Below are positions 40,726-48,537 of a stretch of DNA of 64,000 bases, piece by piece. The stretch is taken from NCBI RefSeq assembly GCF_001544475.1, contig NZ_FCNW02000003.1, positions 297,832 through 361,831 on the forward strand. Reading direction: 5' to 3'. The notes under the pieces are model-generated. The model saw nothing but the letters and a program-made list of their open reading frames with translations. It was not told the DNA's origin and did no database searches. Each line of letters opens with the position of its first letter. Positions within the stretch are counted from its first letter, which is position 1. Position numbers and translations under genes: made by a program. This DNA is from Caballeronia humi (GTDB taxonomy: Bacteria > Pseudomonadota > Gammaproteobacteria > Burkholderiales > Burkholderiaceae).

Positions 40726-42009
40726 TCACCCCATCTCCCGCGCACGCCCAAGCAAGAAATCCCGCTCCCTGGAATTCCGCGTCATCCCGGCCGCGCGCTC
40801 GAACTCCTCGCGTGCCTCCTCACGCCGCCCGAGCTTCGCGAGCAGATCTGCGCGCACGCTCGGCAGCCAGTGATAGCTCGTGAGCTTCGCCTCGGCCCCG
40901 AGCGCATCGACGATATCGAGCGCCGCCTGCGGCCCAAACGCCATCCCGACCGCGACCGCCCGATTCAGCTCGACGACCGGCGACGGCGCCACCTGCGCCA
41001 ACGCGTCATAGAGCGCGACGATCATCGGCCAGTCGGTGGCCTCGGCGCTCGGCGCGCGCGCGTGACACGCCGCGAGCGCCCCCTGCAACGCGTACGCGCC
41101 GCGCGCGCCACCGAGCGCTTCCGAGCGCCGCAGCGCTGCCAGCCCGCGCCGGATCAGCAGCGGATCCCAGCGACTGCGGTCCTGATCGGGCAGCAGGATC
41201 GGCCGCCCTTGCCCGTCGACGCGCGCCCGCATCCTCGACGCCTGAATCTCCATCAGCGCGACGAGCCCGTGCACTTCGCTTTCTTCGGGCGCGAGCTCGG
41301 CGAGAATCCGCCCGAGCCGCAGCGCGTCCTCGCACAACGCCGGACGCAGCAGATCGTCGCCGGCGGTAGCCGAATAGCCTTCGTTGAAAATCAGGTAGAT
41401 CACTTCGAGCACCGATGACAGCCGCGCTGCGCGCGCATCGGCCTTCGGCACCTCGAACGGCACGCGCGCCGCCGACAGCGTGCGCTTCGCCCGCACGATA
41501 CGTTGCGCGATCGTCGGCTCAGCTACCAGAAACGCGCGTGCGATTTCATCGGTGGTGAGTCCGCCGATCAGCCGCAGCGTCAGCGCGACGCGCGCATCGA
41601 TCGACAGCACCGGATGGCACGCCGTGAATACGAGCCGCAGCAAATCATCGCCGATGTCGTCCTCGCGCGCGGCATCCAGCGAATCGACGAAATCGGGCAC
41701 GACGTGCTTCTCCAGCGCGTCGAGTTCGCGCCCGAGCTCTTCGTGCTTGCGGGCGTGGAGCGCCTCCTGTCGCAGGCGGTCGAACGCGCGGTTCTTCGCT
41801 GTCGTCATGAGCCACGCTCCCGGGTTGTCGGGCACGCCTGCCTCGCTCCAGCGCTCGAGTGCCGCGACGAGCGCGTCCTGCGCGAACTCCTCGGCGAGCG
41901 CGACGTCACGCACGATCCACGCGACGCCCGCGATCACCTTCGCTGACTCGATACGCCACACCGCTTCGATCGCGCGGTGCGTCGCCTGGTTTGCCGCGTC
42001 GCTGCTCAC
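40726..42009 (-). CDS. ECF42-type RNA polymerase sigma factor with C-terminal TPR extension
   Basis: 427 residues, much longer than the ~190 of normal ECF factors. Sigma2 covers ~20-90 (VAWIVRDVALAEEFAQDALV and GAWLMTTAKNRAFDRLR), sigma4 ~130-185 (ALTLRLIGGLTTDEIARAFL and AEPTIAQRIVRAKRTL). The remainder is the SnoaL-free TPR-like extension seen in ECF42, including ALYDALAQVAPSPVVELNRAVA. The start GTG (42009) overlaps the VOC stop (GTGA), showing coupling. ECF42 has no classical anti-sigma; the extension is known to be needed for activity. It is expected to direct its own operon. Confidence 0.9.
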   Translation of the reverse strand: MSSDAANQATHRAIEAVWRIESAKVIAGVAWIVRDVALAEEFAQDALVAALERWSEAGVPDNPGAWLMTTAKNRAFDRLRQEALHARKHEELGRELDALEKHVVPDFVDSLDAAREDDIGDDLLRLVFTACHPVLSIDARVALTLRLIGGLTTDEIARAFLVAEPTIAQRIVRAKRTLSAARVPFEVPKADARAARLSSVLEVIYLIFNEGYSATAGDDLLRPALCEDALRLGRILAELAPEESEVHGLVALMEIQASRMRARVDGQGRPILLPDQDRSRWDPLLIRRGLAALRRSEALGGARGAYALQGALAACHARAPSAEATDWPMIVALYDALAQVAPSPVVELNRAVAVGMAFGPQAALDIVDALGAEAKLTSYHWLPSVRADLLAKLGRREEAREEFERAAGMTRNSRERDFLLGRAREMG

Positions 42010-42404
42010 GCCGCTTCCGGAGCCATGTGCACGAGTTCCCAGGTATGGCCGTCAACGTCCTCGAAGGCGTGGGCGTACATGAAGCCATGATCCTGCGGCT
42101 CGCGCGGCGCGATGCCGCCCGCCGCGATCGCCTTCGCGACGAGATCGTCGACTTCAGCGCGGCTCTCGCACGACAGGCACACGAGTACTTCGATACTGCG
42201 CTTCGCATCGACGATTTCTTTCGACGTGAACGTCCTGAAAAAGTCCTCGACGAGCAGCATCGCGTAAATGTTCTCGCCGATGACGAGGCACGCCGCCTGA
42301 TCGTTGGTGAACGCCGGATTGAACGACAGGCCGAGCGCCTTGAAGAACGTCATCGACTTCCTGAGATCACTGACCGGCAGATTCACGAAGATTTGCTTAT
42401 GCAT
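42006..42404 (-). CDS. VOC-family (glyoxalase-like) protein
   Basis: 132 residues from ATG 42404. Two paired beta-alpha-beta-beta-beta units: VNLPVSDLRKSMTFFKALGL at the start and HAFEDVDGHTWELVHMAPEA at the end, the latter with the metal-type D-x-DGHTWE motif. Members often bind divalent metals and act on small molecules. The stop overlaps the sigma-factor GTG start. Known ECF42 loci frequently contain VOC and DGPF/YCII genes, as here. Confidence 0.88.
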   Translation of the reverse strand: MHKQIFVNLPVSDLRKSMTFFKALGLSFNPAFTNDQAACLVIGENIYAMLLVEDFFRTFTSKEIVDAKRSIEVLVCLSCESRAEVDDLVAKAIAAGGIAPREPQDHGFMYAHAFEDVDGHTWELVHMAPEAA

Positions 42405-42434
42405 TTTTTGGTCTCGGATGGGTGTTATTTGAAC

Positions 42435-42461
42435 GACGAGCGGCGTTTCACCGAATCGACA
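42435..42461 (-). promoter_or_regulatory. Candidate ECF42-type promoter
   Basis: Minus strand: TGTCGA (42461-42456), 17-base spacer, CGTC (42438-42435), placed about 30 bases ahead of the VOC start. This fits the motif reported for ECF42 (TGTCGA at -35 and CG[A/T]C at -10), suggesting the VOC-sigma pair is autoregulated. It sits in the 72-bp gap after the YCII gene. Confidence 0.5.
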
Positions 42462-42476
42462 TGAATCGGACAAAAA

Positions 42477-42830
42477 TCACGTATAGCAAGGCCCGACCTT
42501 GCGTACCTCGACAGTGCACCATTGCGCCGCCGGACACGCTTCGGCGATCGCGACCGCTTCCTCCCGCGTCTGCACATCCAGCAGGAAGAATCCGCCGATC
42601 ATCTCCTTTGCCTCGGCGAACGGGCCGTCGGTGAGACGGGACTCGCCTCCGCGCTTCTGCACGCGCACGCCTTCCTTGTCCGACGCCAGCGATTCGCACG
42701 CCTGGAGCACGCCGCGCGCTTGCAATTGCCCCGCGAATTCGAGCATTTCCGCGTAGACGCGCCGCCCTTCTTCCTCACTACGAAGACCACGTTGTTCGCG
42801 TGGTTCCACGATCAAAAGCAGATAACTCAC
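42477..42830 (-). CDS. DGPF-domain (YCII-related) protein
   Basis: 117 residues from GTG 42830, chosen because TTTTGGAGGCGCC lies just ahead; longer frames have no such signal. The DGPF motif is seen as RLTDGPFAEAKEMIGGFFLL at about residues 65-84, and MSYLLLIVEPREQ is the family start. Small YCII/DGPF proteins form dimeric barrels and are the commonest partner of ECF42 sigma factors; many are predicted targets of the sigma factor. Enzymatic role is unknown. Confidence 0.85.
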   Translation of the reverse strand: MSYLLLIVEPREQRGLRSEEEGRRVYAEMLEFAGQLQARGVLQACESLASDKEGVRVQKRGGESRLTDGPFAEAKEMIGGFFLLDVQTREEAVAIAEACPAAQWCTVEVRKVGPCYT

Positions 42831-43313
42831 GGCGCCTCCAAAAAATTTATAACCGAGCCTCAAGGTAGCGCGGAGATGGTCGTCAAGCAATCATGCCGGG
42901 GCTCTACGTTTTCTTAAGACGAATAATTCTTCCGATTGTTGTTACTGCCTGTTACGGCCTTTAACGTACTGTTACCTGCTTCCTTAGTACCATTCGGCCA
43001 CAACGCTTTTCCGTTATTTTTTACCGGAACAGAATCGTCTGCACAGACAAAAACGGTCGAAATTGCTCGTTTACCCCAAGCATCGAGGCCGACACAAGTA
43101 AGTTCTATCACGAGCCGTCCTACCGGGCGGCACCGCAATCGTTTGCCTTTACCGGTTTCCTGGCTTGTCTCCCAAGCCTGATCGCCGCTGCGAACGGTCC
43201 ATGCCGCCGGCTGACGACCTGTCCCTCCGAATCGGGTCCCCGCCTGCTGTGAAATTCGACGCGCGTCTCACGAGAGCGTCACCGGGCGCCAGTCCGTACG
43301 AAACCGATATCCG
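42831..43313. other. Intergenic region of lower GC, no gene seen
   Basis: About 480 bp separating the ECF42 operon from the lipoprotein. GC is clearly lower between 42900 and 43090, with repeated TGTTAC words near 42943, 42953 and 42973. No convincing gene: short open frames on both strands have poor codon bias. The region must contain the promoter of the lipoprotein. Confidence 0.45.
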
Positions 43314-45242
43314 ATGAACAAGCATCCTCTACTCCTTTCTTCGATTGCGCTCGCCATCGCCGGCGCGCTCACAGCCTGCGGCGGCTCCGACAGTTCCGAT
43401 CTCGCCGCGACGGCCAACACGCAAAACACATCCGGTGATGCCGCCAATCTGAAGGCGACGGCCAACGCCGCGACGCCGCAGAAGATCACGTGTGCGTCGC
43501 CGTCGGCGGCGGCGGCAACGTCCGGCAGCGGCAAGATCACCGCCGACACCATCAGTGCCGACAAGACGCGTCTCTACCCGTCCGGCAGCACCTTCAAGCT
43601 CGCGATCACGACGCGCGCCGGCAGCGCAGACACGCTCCGCTGGACGATCTCCACGGCCGTCAGCAAGACGGTCGCGAGCGGCAGCTTCGCCGTGCCCGCA
43701 TCGGCGACGACGACCACCCTCACCTGCACGTCGACGATGGCGGGTTTCTTCGCCGTCACCGCGAACCTCGCGAAAGGCGGCGGCATGATCCAGACCTCGG
43801 GCACGCGGCCGAACGGCTTCACGACGTTCGGCGTGCTGCCGGACCTCTCCGGCACGCTCCCCGCGCCCAGCTACGCGCATCAGGAACAGCATCGCTTCGG
43901 CATGCAGGGCTTCAACGGCAACGGCCCGGCGCTCGCGGCACTCGGCATCTCGTCGACGATCGACGACCGCCAGATGTCCGTGATGGAGCCGAGCGGGCGC
44001 AACACGTTCAACGCATCGGCGAACAATCTCGATCCGTTCTACACGTCTGGCAAGGTGATGCGCCTCGTGCGCCTCGACGGCATCCCCGGCTGGGCGAGCG
44101 GCCACGGACTGTCGCCGGATTACGGCTACGTCCCCGTCGACCTGAACTACTTCTCGAACTACCTGGGCCGCGTCGGCGCTGAAACCGAGGCGATCCGTGC
44201 GCGCAACTACTCGACGCAGCAGTCCAACTACTATCAGGTGACGTGGGAGCCGTACATCCTCTGGAAGGATACGGACGCGAACTTCGTCGCGCTCTACAAG
44301 GCCGCCTACCAGGGCCTGCATTCGAAGGACCCGAACGCCGTCGTAATGGGCCCGGCGGAGCCGTTCCCGTCGCTCACGACCGATCGATTGAAGCGACTCG
44401 CGCCGCTCGGCTATGCGAACTACATCGACGGCATCGCGACCCATGGTTACTACGACGCGGGCACGTCGCCGTCGCATCCGCCGGAGCGCCGCCACACCGA
44501 GCCGAACCCGGCCGATGCCGCGAACTCGCTGATCAACGAGATGCGCAACCTGCGCGCGGAAATGGCCGCCGACTACAAGCCGGGCATGAAGCTCTTCGTG
44601 ACGGAAACCGGCATCAGCTATGACCTCGGCACGACCTATAACCCGAGCTATCCGACGTCGAACGTGCTGTTCGCGCACGGCGCGGTCGTGGCGCGCGCGC
44701 ACCTGATCCTGCTCGGCGAAGGCGCGGATCAGACCTACGTGTTCTTCGGGCCGGACTTCCCGGGCGAGACGGGCTATGGCACGTTCTTCGATCTCGACAA
44801 TCCGCAGGCCGCGTTCGGCACGACGAACATCAGCCCGAAGCCGGCCGCGATGACCGTCGCCGCGATGACGCGCATCCTCGACGGCACGACGACGCTCGGC
44901 CCCGTGAAGAACACGCCGACGGGCGTCTACGCCTACTCGTTCCAGCAACGCGGCAGCGGCGGCAAGGTGGTCACCGCGCTCTGGACGCACAACAACGCGG
45001 TGTGGGACGCGAGCGTCGGTTTCAGCACGACGTACAGCAAGGCGTACCCGTTGAGCGTCGATGCGCCGGGCACGAGCGGCACGGTGCAACTGATCGACGC
45101 GATGGGCAATCCGTCGAGCGTGCCGTACAGCAACGGCGTCGTGACGGTGACGCTGACGGAGCTGCCGCAGTACGTGGTATCGACGAACGCCGACGTCGCG
45201 AAGAACAACTCGACGAAGCCGGTGGGTTATACCGGCTCGTGA
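43314..45242 (+). CDS. Glycoside-hydrolase-like lipoprotein
   Basis: 642 residues. N-terminus MNKHPLLLSSIALAIAGALT ends in a lipobox (LTAC, Cys22). An Ig-like/bacterial repeat region at ~55-150 is followed by a catalytic TIM-barrel type domain with a candidate acid/base E312 in YYQVTWEPYI and nucleophile E431 in LFVTETGIS, the pattern of GH clan A enzymes. The C-terminal beta region resembles accessory sandwich domains. It probably acts on a polysaccharide at the cell surface. Family number and substrate not determined; no sugar genes nearby. Confidence 0.8.
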   Translation: MNKHPLLLSSIALAIAGALTACGGSDSSDLAATANTQNTSGDAANLKATANAATPQKITCASPSAAAATSGSGKITADTISADKTRLYPSGSTFKLAITTRAGSADTLRWTISTAVSKTVASGSFAVPASATTTTLTCTSTMAGFFAVTANLAKGGGMIQTSGTRPNGFTTFGVLPDLSGTLPAPSYAHQEQHRFGMQGFNGNGPALAALGISSTIDDRQMSVMEPSGRNTFNASANNLDPFYTSGKVMRLVRLDGIPGWASGHGLSPDYGYVPVDLNYFSNYLGRVGAETEAIRARNYSTQQSNYYQVTWEPYILWKDTDANFVALYKAAYQGLHSKDPNAVVMGPAEPFPSLTTDRLKRLAPLGYANYIDGIATHGYYDAGTSPSHPPERRHTEPNPADAANSLINEMRNLRAEMAADYKPGMKLFVTETGISYDLGTTYNPSYPTSNVLFAHGAVVARAHLILLGEGADQTYVFFGPDFPGETGYGTFFDLDNPQAAFGTTNISPKPAAMTVAAMTRILDGTTTLGPVKNTPTGVYAYSFQQRGSGGKVVTALWTHNNAVWDASVGFSTTYSKAYPLSVDAPGTSGTVQLIDAMGNPSSVPYSNGVVTVTLTELPQYVVSTNADVAKNNSTKPVGYTGS

Positions 45243-45267
45243 GTCTGTTCATGACTTGATGGTCGCG

Positions 45268-45303
45268 AAGGCCCGGAGCGTATCGATGCTCCGGGCCTTT
45301 TTC
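45268..45303 (+). terminator. Rho-independent terminator of the lipoprotein gene
   Basis: AAGGCCCGGAGC (45268-45279) pairs with GCTCCGGGCCTT (45288-45299), eight-base loop, then TTTT. A 12-bp perfect stem; clear. Confidence 0.9.
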
Positions 45304-45342
45304 TATAATGGCGCGCATTTTCCATCGCAACAGGACCCGATC

Positions 45343-45582
45343 ATGAGCAATACCGACGACAACGACACGCGAACCGTTCGCGACAGCAACGGCAACCCGC
45401 TTGCCAACGGCGACTCCGTGCAACTGATCAAGGACCTGAAGGTCAAGGGCACATCGGTGACGCTCAAGCGCGGCACCATCGCGAAAAACATCCGCCTGAC
45501 CGATGACGACGAAGAGATCGAATGCAACGTCGAGAAAGTAAAAGGGCTCGTCCTGAAGACTGCATTCCTGAAGAAAGTCTAA
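45343..45582 (+). CDS. PhnA-domain protein (YjdM-like, lacking zinc ribbon)
   Basis: 79 residues from ATG 45343. It consists only of the C-terminal PhnA/YjdM domain: RDSNGNPLANGDSVQLIKDL, then KVKGTSVTLKRGTIAKNIRL and CNVEKVKGLVLKTAFLKK. Typical YjdM has an N-terminal zinc ribbon of about 30 residues that is missing here. Despite the old name, involvement in phosphonate use is unproven. A TATAAT-like hexamer at 45304 lies inside the preceding terminator tail. Confidence 0.85.
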   Translation: MSNTDDNDTRTVRDSNGNPLANGDSVQLIKDLKVKGTSVTLKRGTIAKNIRLTDDDEEIECNVEKVKGLVLKTAFLKKV

Positions 45583-45649
45583 GCGTTGTCCCGATAAAGC
45601 CTGAGCGTTCGATGCAGCAACCGTCGCGCGCTTACCCGCTATCTTGTTA

Positions 45650-45679
45650 TTGACAGCGAATCGACGCCCGCAGCATACT
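45650..45679 (+). promoter_or_regulatory. Promoter of the mini-transcript
   Basis: TTGACA (45650-45655) is a perfect -35; CATACT (45674-45679) after 18 bp is a fair -10. Start of transcription is expected near 45686, one base before an ATG. Confidence 0.55.
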
Positions 45680-45686
45680 CTGACTC

Positions 45687-45773
45687 ATGCACGCAAGCCG
45701 CCTTCTCTCCATCGTCCCGATTAATTACCCAATGAACGCCACTGGCGGGTCATCGGGAGAACGCGTGCGCTAG
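45687..45773 (+). CDS. Possible leaderless 28-residue peptide
   Basis: ATG 45687 to TAG 45771-45773: starts MHASRLLSIVPINYPMNATG and ends SSGERVR. It has no Shine-Dalgarno, and the promoter geometry places the ATG at or one base from the RNA start, hence leaderless translation. The frame contains few rare codons. It could be a leader peptide controlling the downstream terminator. Not recognised. Confidence 0.35.
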   Translation: MHASRLLSIVPINYPMNATGGSSGERVR

Positions 45774-45803
45774 CAACACCTGAGCAAACACATTCGATTT
45801 CCG

Positions 45804-45838
45804 AAGGCCTCGCCGAAAGACGGGGCCTTTTGTTTTTT
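45804..45838 (+). terminator. Rho-independent terminator
   Basis: AAGGCCTCG pairs with CGGGGCCTT (9 bp including one G-T pair), loop CCGAAAGA, followed by TTGTTTTTT. It lies 44 bases upstream of the DUF2917 start. Confidence 0.85.
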
Positions 45839-45881
45839 GCGTGCGACTCCGTCTTCCTCGGCTCATAACTGGAGAAGCGCG

Positions 45882-46253
45882 ATGTCCGAAGTGTCACAGC
45901 AATCCCAAAAGCAAAGCCGCGTTGCGCGCGGTTCGAGGGCGAGAACCGTCGTGTATTTCGACGTCCAGCCGCGTCAGACGCTCTCATGGCGCGTTGCACG
46001 CGATGCCGAGCTGCGAGTCGATGAAGCCTCGGTGTGGCTTACGCGCGAAGGCGATCCGTACGACTACTGGCTCCTGCCCGGCGATGTCGCGTGTCTTGCG
46101 CGCGGCGAGCGCGTATGGGTGTCGTCGGATGCGCAGGGGCCGCTCGAAGTGTCGCTCACGACGTACCGGCGCACCGGCATGACGCAACTCGGCCGCTGGC
46201 TCGCAAGGCTTTGGCCGCGGGTCGCACGCGGCAGCAACGCCAGTGCGTTCTAG
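45882..46253 (+). CDS. DUF2917 family protein
   Basis: 123 residues from ATG 45882, with CTGGAGAAGC upstream. The DUF2917 core is VYFDVQPRQTLSWRVARDAE followed by LRVDEASVWLTREGDPYDYW and LLPGDVACLARGERVWVSSD, a small beta-rich, cupin-like unit. Cytoplasmic, unknown function. The terminator just upstream may limit its expression; convergent with a tannase-family gene. Confidence 0.85.
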   Translation: MSEVSQQSQKQSRVARGSRARTVVYFDVQPRQTLSWRVARDAELRVDEASVWLTREGDPYDYWLLPGDVACLARGERVWVSSDAQGPLEVSLTTYRRTGMTQLGRWLARLWPRVARGSNASAF

Positions 46254-46266
46254 CTCGCCGACGGGC

Positions 46267-47973
46267 TCACGGTCCCGGATAGACGCAGCGGAAGTTTGCC
46301 GCATTGTTGACGTTGCCTTTGCCGACATAGCGCGGATAGGCAGGATAACGGCACATCGGCCGCGAGCGTCCGTTCGTCGCGCTCGCGATGTCGGTGCCGA
46401 CGAGCGTCTCCGGCGCGATGCCGTCCGTGACCCAGCGGTCGAGCGCGCCGAGTTCGTCCCACGACGGGATGAACACGCCGTTGCCGTGCTGAAAGCCCGG
46501 CACCATGTAGAGGCGCATGAACGAATCGACGCCGTCCTGTCCGTAACGCGCGATGAGCCGCCGGTAGAACGCGATCGTCTGGTTCGGGCTGATGACTTCG
46601 TCGGCGAGTCCGTGCATGGCGATCAGCTTGCCGCCGCGCGCGATGAACTGGGAAAGATCCGAGTTCATCGCGCCGACCGCCGCCGAGAGCGCCATCAGCC
46701 GCCGCCCGTAGCGTCCCGGATTCGCGATGTCGAAGCCAATGCTGTTGTACGACAGGTCGCGCGTGACGAAATGCTTCACGTACGCGTCGCCCTGCGCGAA
46801 GAGATAGCCGTTGACGCTGAAGGCCGGCGGGAACACGAGCGTCGGTGAGTCGCCGAGACCGAGCACGCCCGAGAAATCGACGCCCTGATAGACGTTGTAG
46901 CCCGGATACGTATCGACGCCGAACGCGAGCATGTACGGCAGGTTCAGACCGTCGCGCAAGGTGTCGAGCGTCGCGATCTGCGCGTCCGACAGGCAACTGT
47001 CGCGCAGTGAAGGCCGCTGTCCGTTCGCGCAGCGCACGGCCGCGATGATCTGCGGCTCCAGCTTGCGGCACGCTTCCACGTTGCTGACGATGCCGTCGGC
47101 GGCGTTGTCGAGCATGTCGCATTCGTGCAGGACGGTGTCGAATACGCGCCGCTGCTGCGCGAGCCCGACGTAACCGCCCGGTTTTCCATACGATGCCTGC
47201 CCCACCGCCACGCCCATCAGCCGGACGCCCGCGAAGTTGATCGCGGGCGCGTTGGCGATCACGCCGTCGTAGTCGCGCGGATAGCGCTCGATCACCGTGA
47301 AGCCTTCGCGGCCGCCCGTCGAGCCGCCGGCGAAGTAGGTTTTTTCCGGGTCGCGCCCGTAGCCCATCTGGATCAGCGCGAGCGCGACGTCGTGGGTTTT
47401 TTTCAGATGACCGAAGCCGAAGTTGAGGATCGCTTCGTCGTTGGCAGCGAAGTCCGCGCGTCCCGCGTTGCCGACATGGCCCGAATCGGAGCCGAAGGTC
47501 GCGTAGCCGCGCGCGAGGGGCGTCGAGTCGGGCGCGAACGACATCGGCTCGGTGCCGCTCACGACGACGCCGCTATAACCGCCGCCGCCCATCTGCAGCG
47601 CGCGGCCGTTCCAGCGGGTCGGCAGGTTCACTTCGAAGCGGATGTCGGGCGTGCTGTCCTCAATCGGTTTGATCGCGCCGACGATGCGGCAGTATTCGCC
47701 GTTGCGGTTGCCCGGCGCAGCGGCCTTGACGACGGATGCAGACCCGATGACGGCGCCGCGGGTCGGCAAGCCGATGATCGAGGGCGGCACGGTCTTGCCT
47801 TCGAGGTCGGCGCAGTGTTTCGTGAGATAGGAGGCGGCGCGGGCTGGCTGGCTTGCTGCGAGCGCGCAAGCAAAAAGTAAAACGAAGACGAGGCGCGAAA
47901 AAGCGGCGATGGGGGTCACTTGTAGTTCGCTGACGGGCGCTGGGTACACGGTGCTGGCGCAAGTCGCGTGCAC
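46267..47973 (-). CDS. Tannase/feruloyl-esterase family protein
   Basis: 568 residues from a GTG at 47973; a GTG at 47919 would give a tighter signal peptide (VTPIAAFSRLVFVLLFACAL..ARA). The family nucleophile is S218 in YFAGGSTGGREGF, with Asp in MHGLADEVISPN and His in VPGFQHGNG; Cys residues flank Ser and His as in the CS-D-HC group, with one in CDMLDNAADGIVSNVEAC. It should hydrolyse esters of phenolic acids or tannins outside the cytoplasm. No phenolic uptake genes nearby. Confidence 0.88.
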   Translation of the reverse strand: MHATCASTVYPAPVSELQVTPIAAFSRLVFVLLFACALAASQPARAASYLTKHCADLEGKTVPPSIIGLPTRGAVIGSASVVKAAAPGNRNGEYCRIVGAIKPIEDSTPDIRFEVNLPTRWNGRALQMGGGGYSGVVVSGTEPMSFAPDSTPLARGYATFGSDSGHVGNAGRADFAANDEAILNFGFGHLKKTHDVALALIQMGYGRDPEKTYFAGGSTGGREGFTVIERYPRDYDGVIANAPAINFAGVRLMGVAVGQASYGKPGGYVGLAQQRRVFDTVLHECDMLDNAADGIVSNVEACRKLEPQIIAAVRCANGQRPSLRDSCLSDAQIATLDTLRDGLNLPYMLAFGVDTYPGYNVYQGVDFSGVLGLGDSPTLVFPPAFSVNGYLFAQGDAYVKHFVTRDLSYNSIGFDIANPGRYGRRLMALSAAVGAMNSDLSQFIARGGKLIAMHGLADEVISPNQTIAFYRRLIARYGQDGVDSFMRLYMVPGFQHGNGVFIPSWDELGALDRWVTDGIAPETLVGTDIASATNGRSRPMCRYPAYPRYVGKGNVNNAANFRCVYPGP

Positions 47974-48537
47974 GGTATGCGGCGCTCGGCGGCGGCGTTA
48001 TCGAATGGCGGGGACGGAATGCCGCTCAATATATAAGAAGAGTTTCAAAGGGAGCAATCTGTAAGCCGTTTTCTCTTTATGTCTTACGGATCGCGTTGGC
48101 GATTGCGAATCGCAGTCGGTCTCTTGCCCGCAAACATGGCCATCCGGCTAATAGCGGCGGCGCACTCGTCTGGATATGCTTGAGTCGTGCAGCAAACCGT
48201 AAAGGGAGGGTGTCGATGCAGATGAAATGCGTGAAACGATTCGAGCGATGAAGAATTTCCCCAACGGGACTCGCTGCGCCCTGCTCGTTCGTGACAACGG
48301 GCAAATTTTTCGAGCCGAGGGAGGTGCGTGTCGTCGTGTTGAAGTACGTCCCGACCAGGGACTGACATTGAATATCGCTACGGTTCAGCGACCCTGGCCG
48401 AGCGGTTCCATCCGGTCATCCGATCGACGGTGCCCCATTTCTGACAGCGGCTTCTCATTGCGGGCTGAGAAGGCACGGCCCGCGAAGAATCCTCCCGGTG
48501 CCAGAGAGCCGCCGGCCGTTCGGGTAACGGCCGCCGC
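47974..48537. other. Intergenic region, no confident gene
   Basis: About 560 bp between the tannase and the flavin oxidoreductase. It is of lower GC near 48030-48090. A short plus-strand frame from 48248 (MKNFPNGTRCALLVRDNGQI) has a natural-looking start but runs into antisense of the oxidoreductase, so I do not call it. A perfect 8-bp dyad CGGCCGTT/AACGGCCG surrounds about 48516. Confidence 0.4.

Larger units (their letters stand above)
45686..45838 (+). ncRNA. Putative ~150-nt small transcript (possible attenuator/sRNA)
   Basis: A promoter (45650-45679) and an intrinsic terminator (45804-45838) bound a compact unit ahead of the DUF2917 gene. It may be an independent small RNA or a leader whose terminator is regulated. 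It encloses a 28-codon frame beginning right at the predicted 5' end. No match to riboswitch classes I know. Confidence 0.45.

Noticed and set aside
42914..43138. Minus-strand frame in the low-GC gap
   Set aside because: No Shine-Dalgarno, no family, and a plus-strand frame overlaps it with equal length; neither stands out.
43329..45089. Long minus-strand frame opposite the glycoside-hydrolase-like lipoprotein
   Set aside because: Arg/Val-rich shadow without start signals; the plus-strand gene has a lipobox and catalytic-type motifs.
45737..45838. Glycine-riboswitch-like words (CGGGAGAA, CCGAAGG) in the mini-transcript
   Set aside because: The words are not arranged as the conserved aptamer core, and CCGAAGG belongs to the terminator stem.
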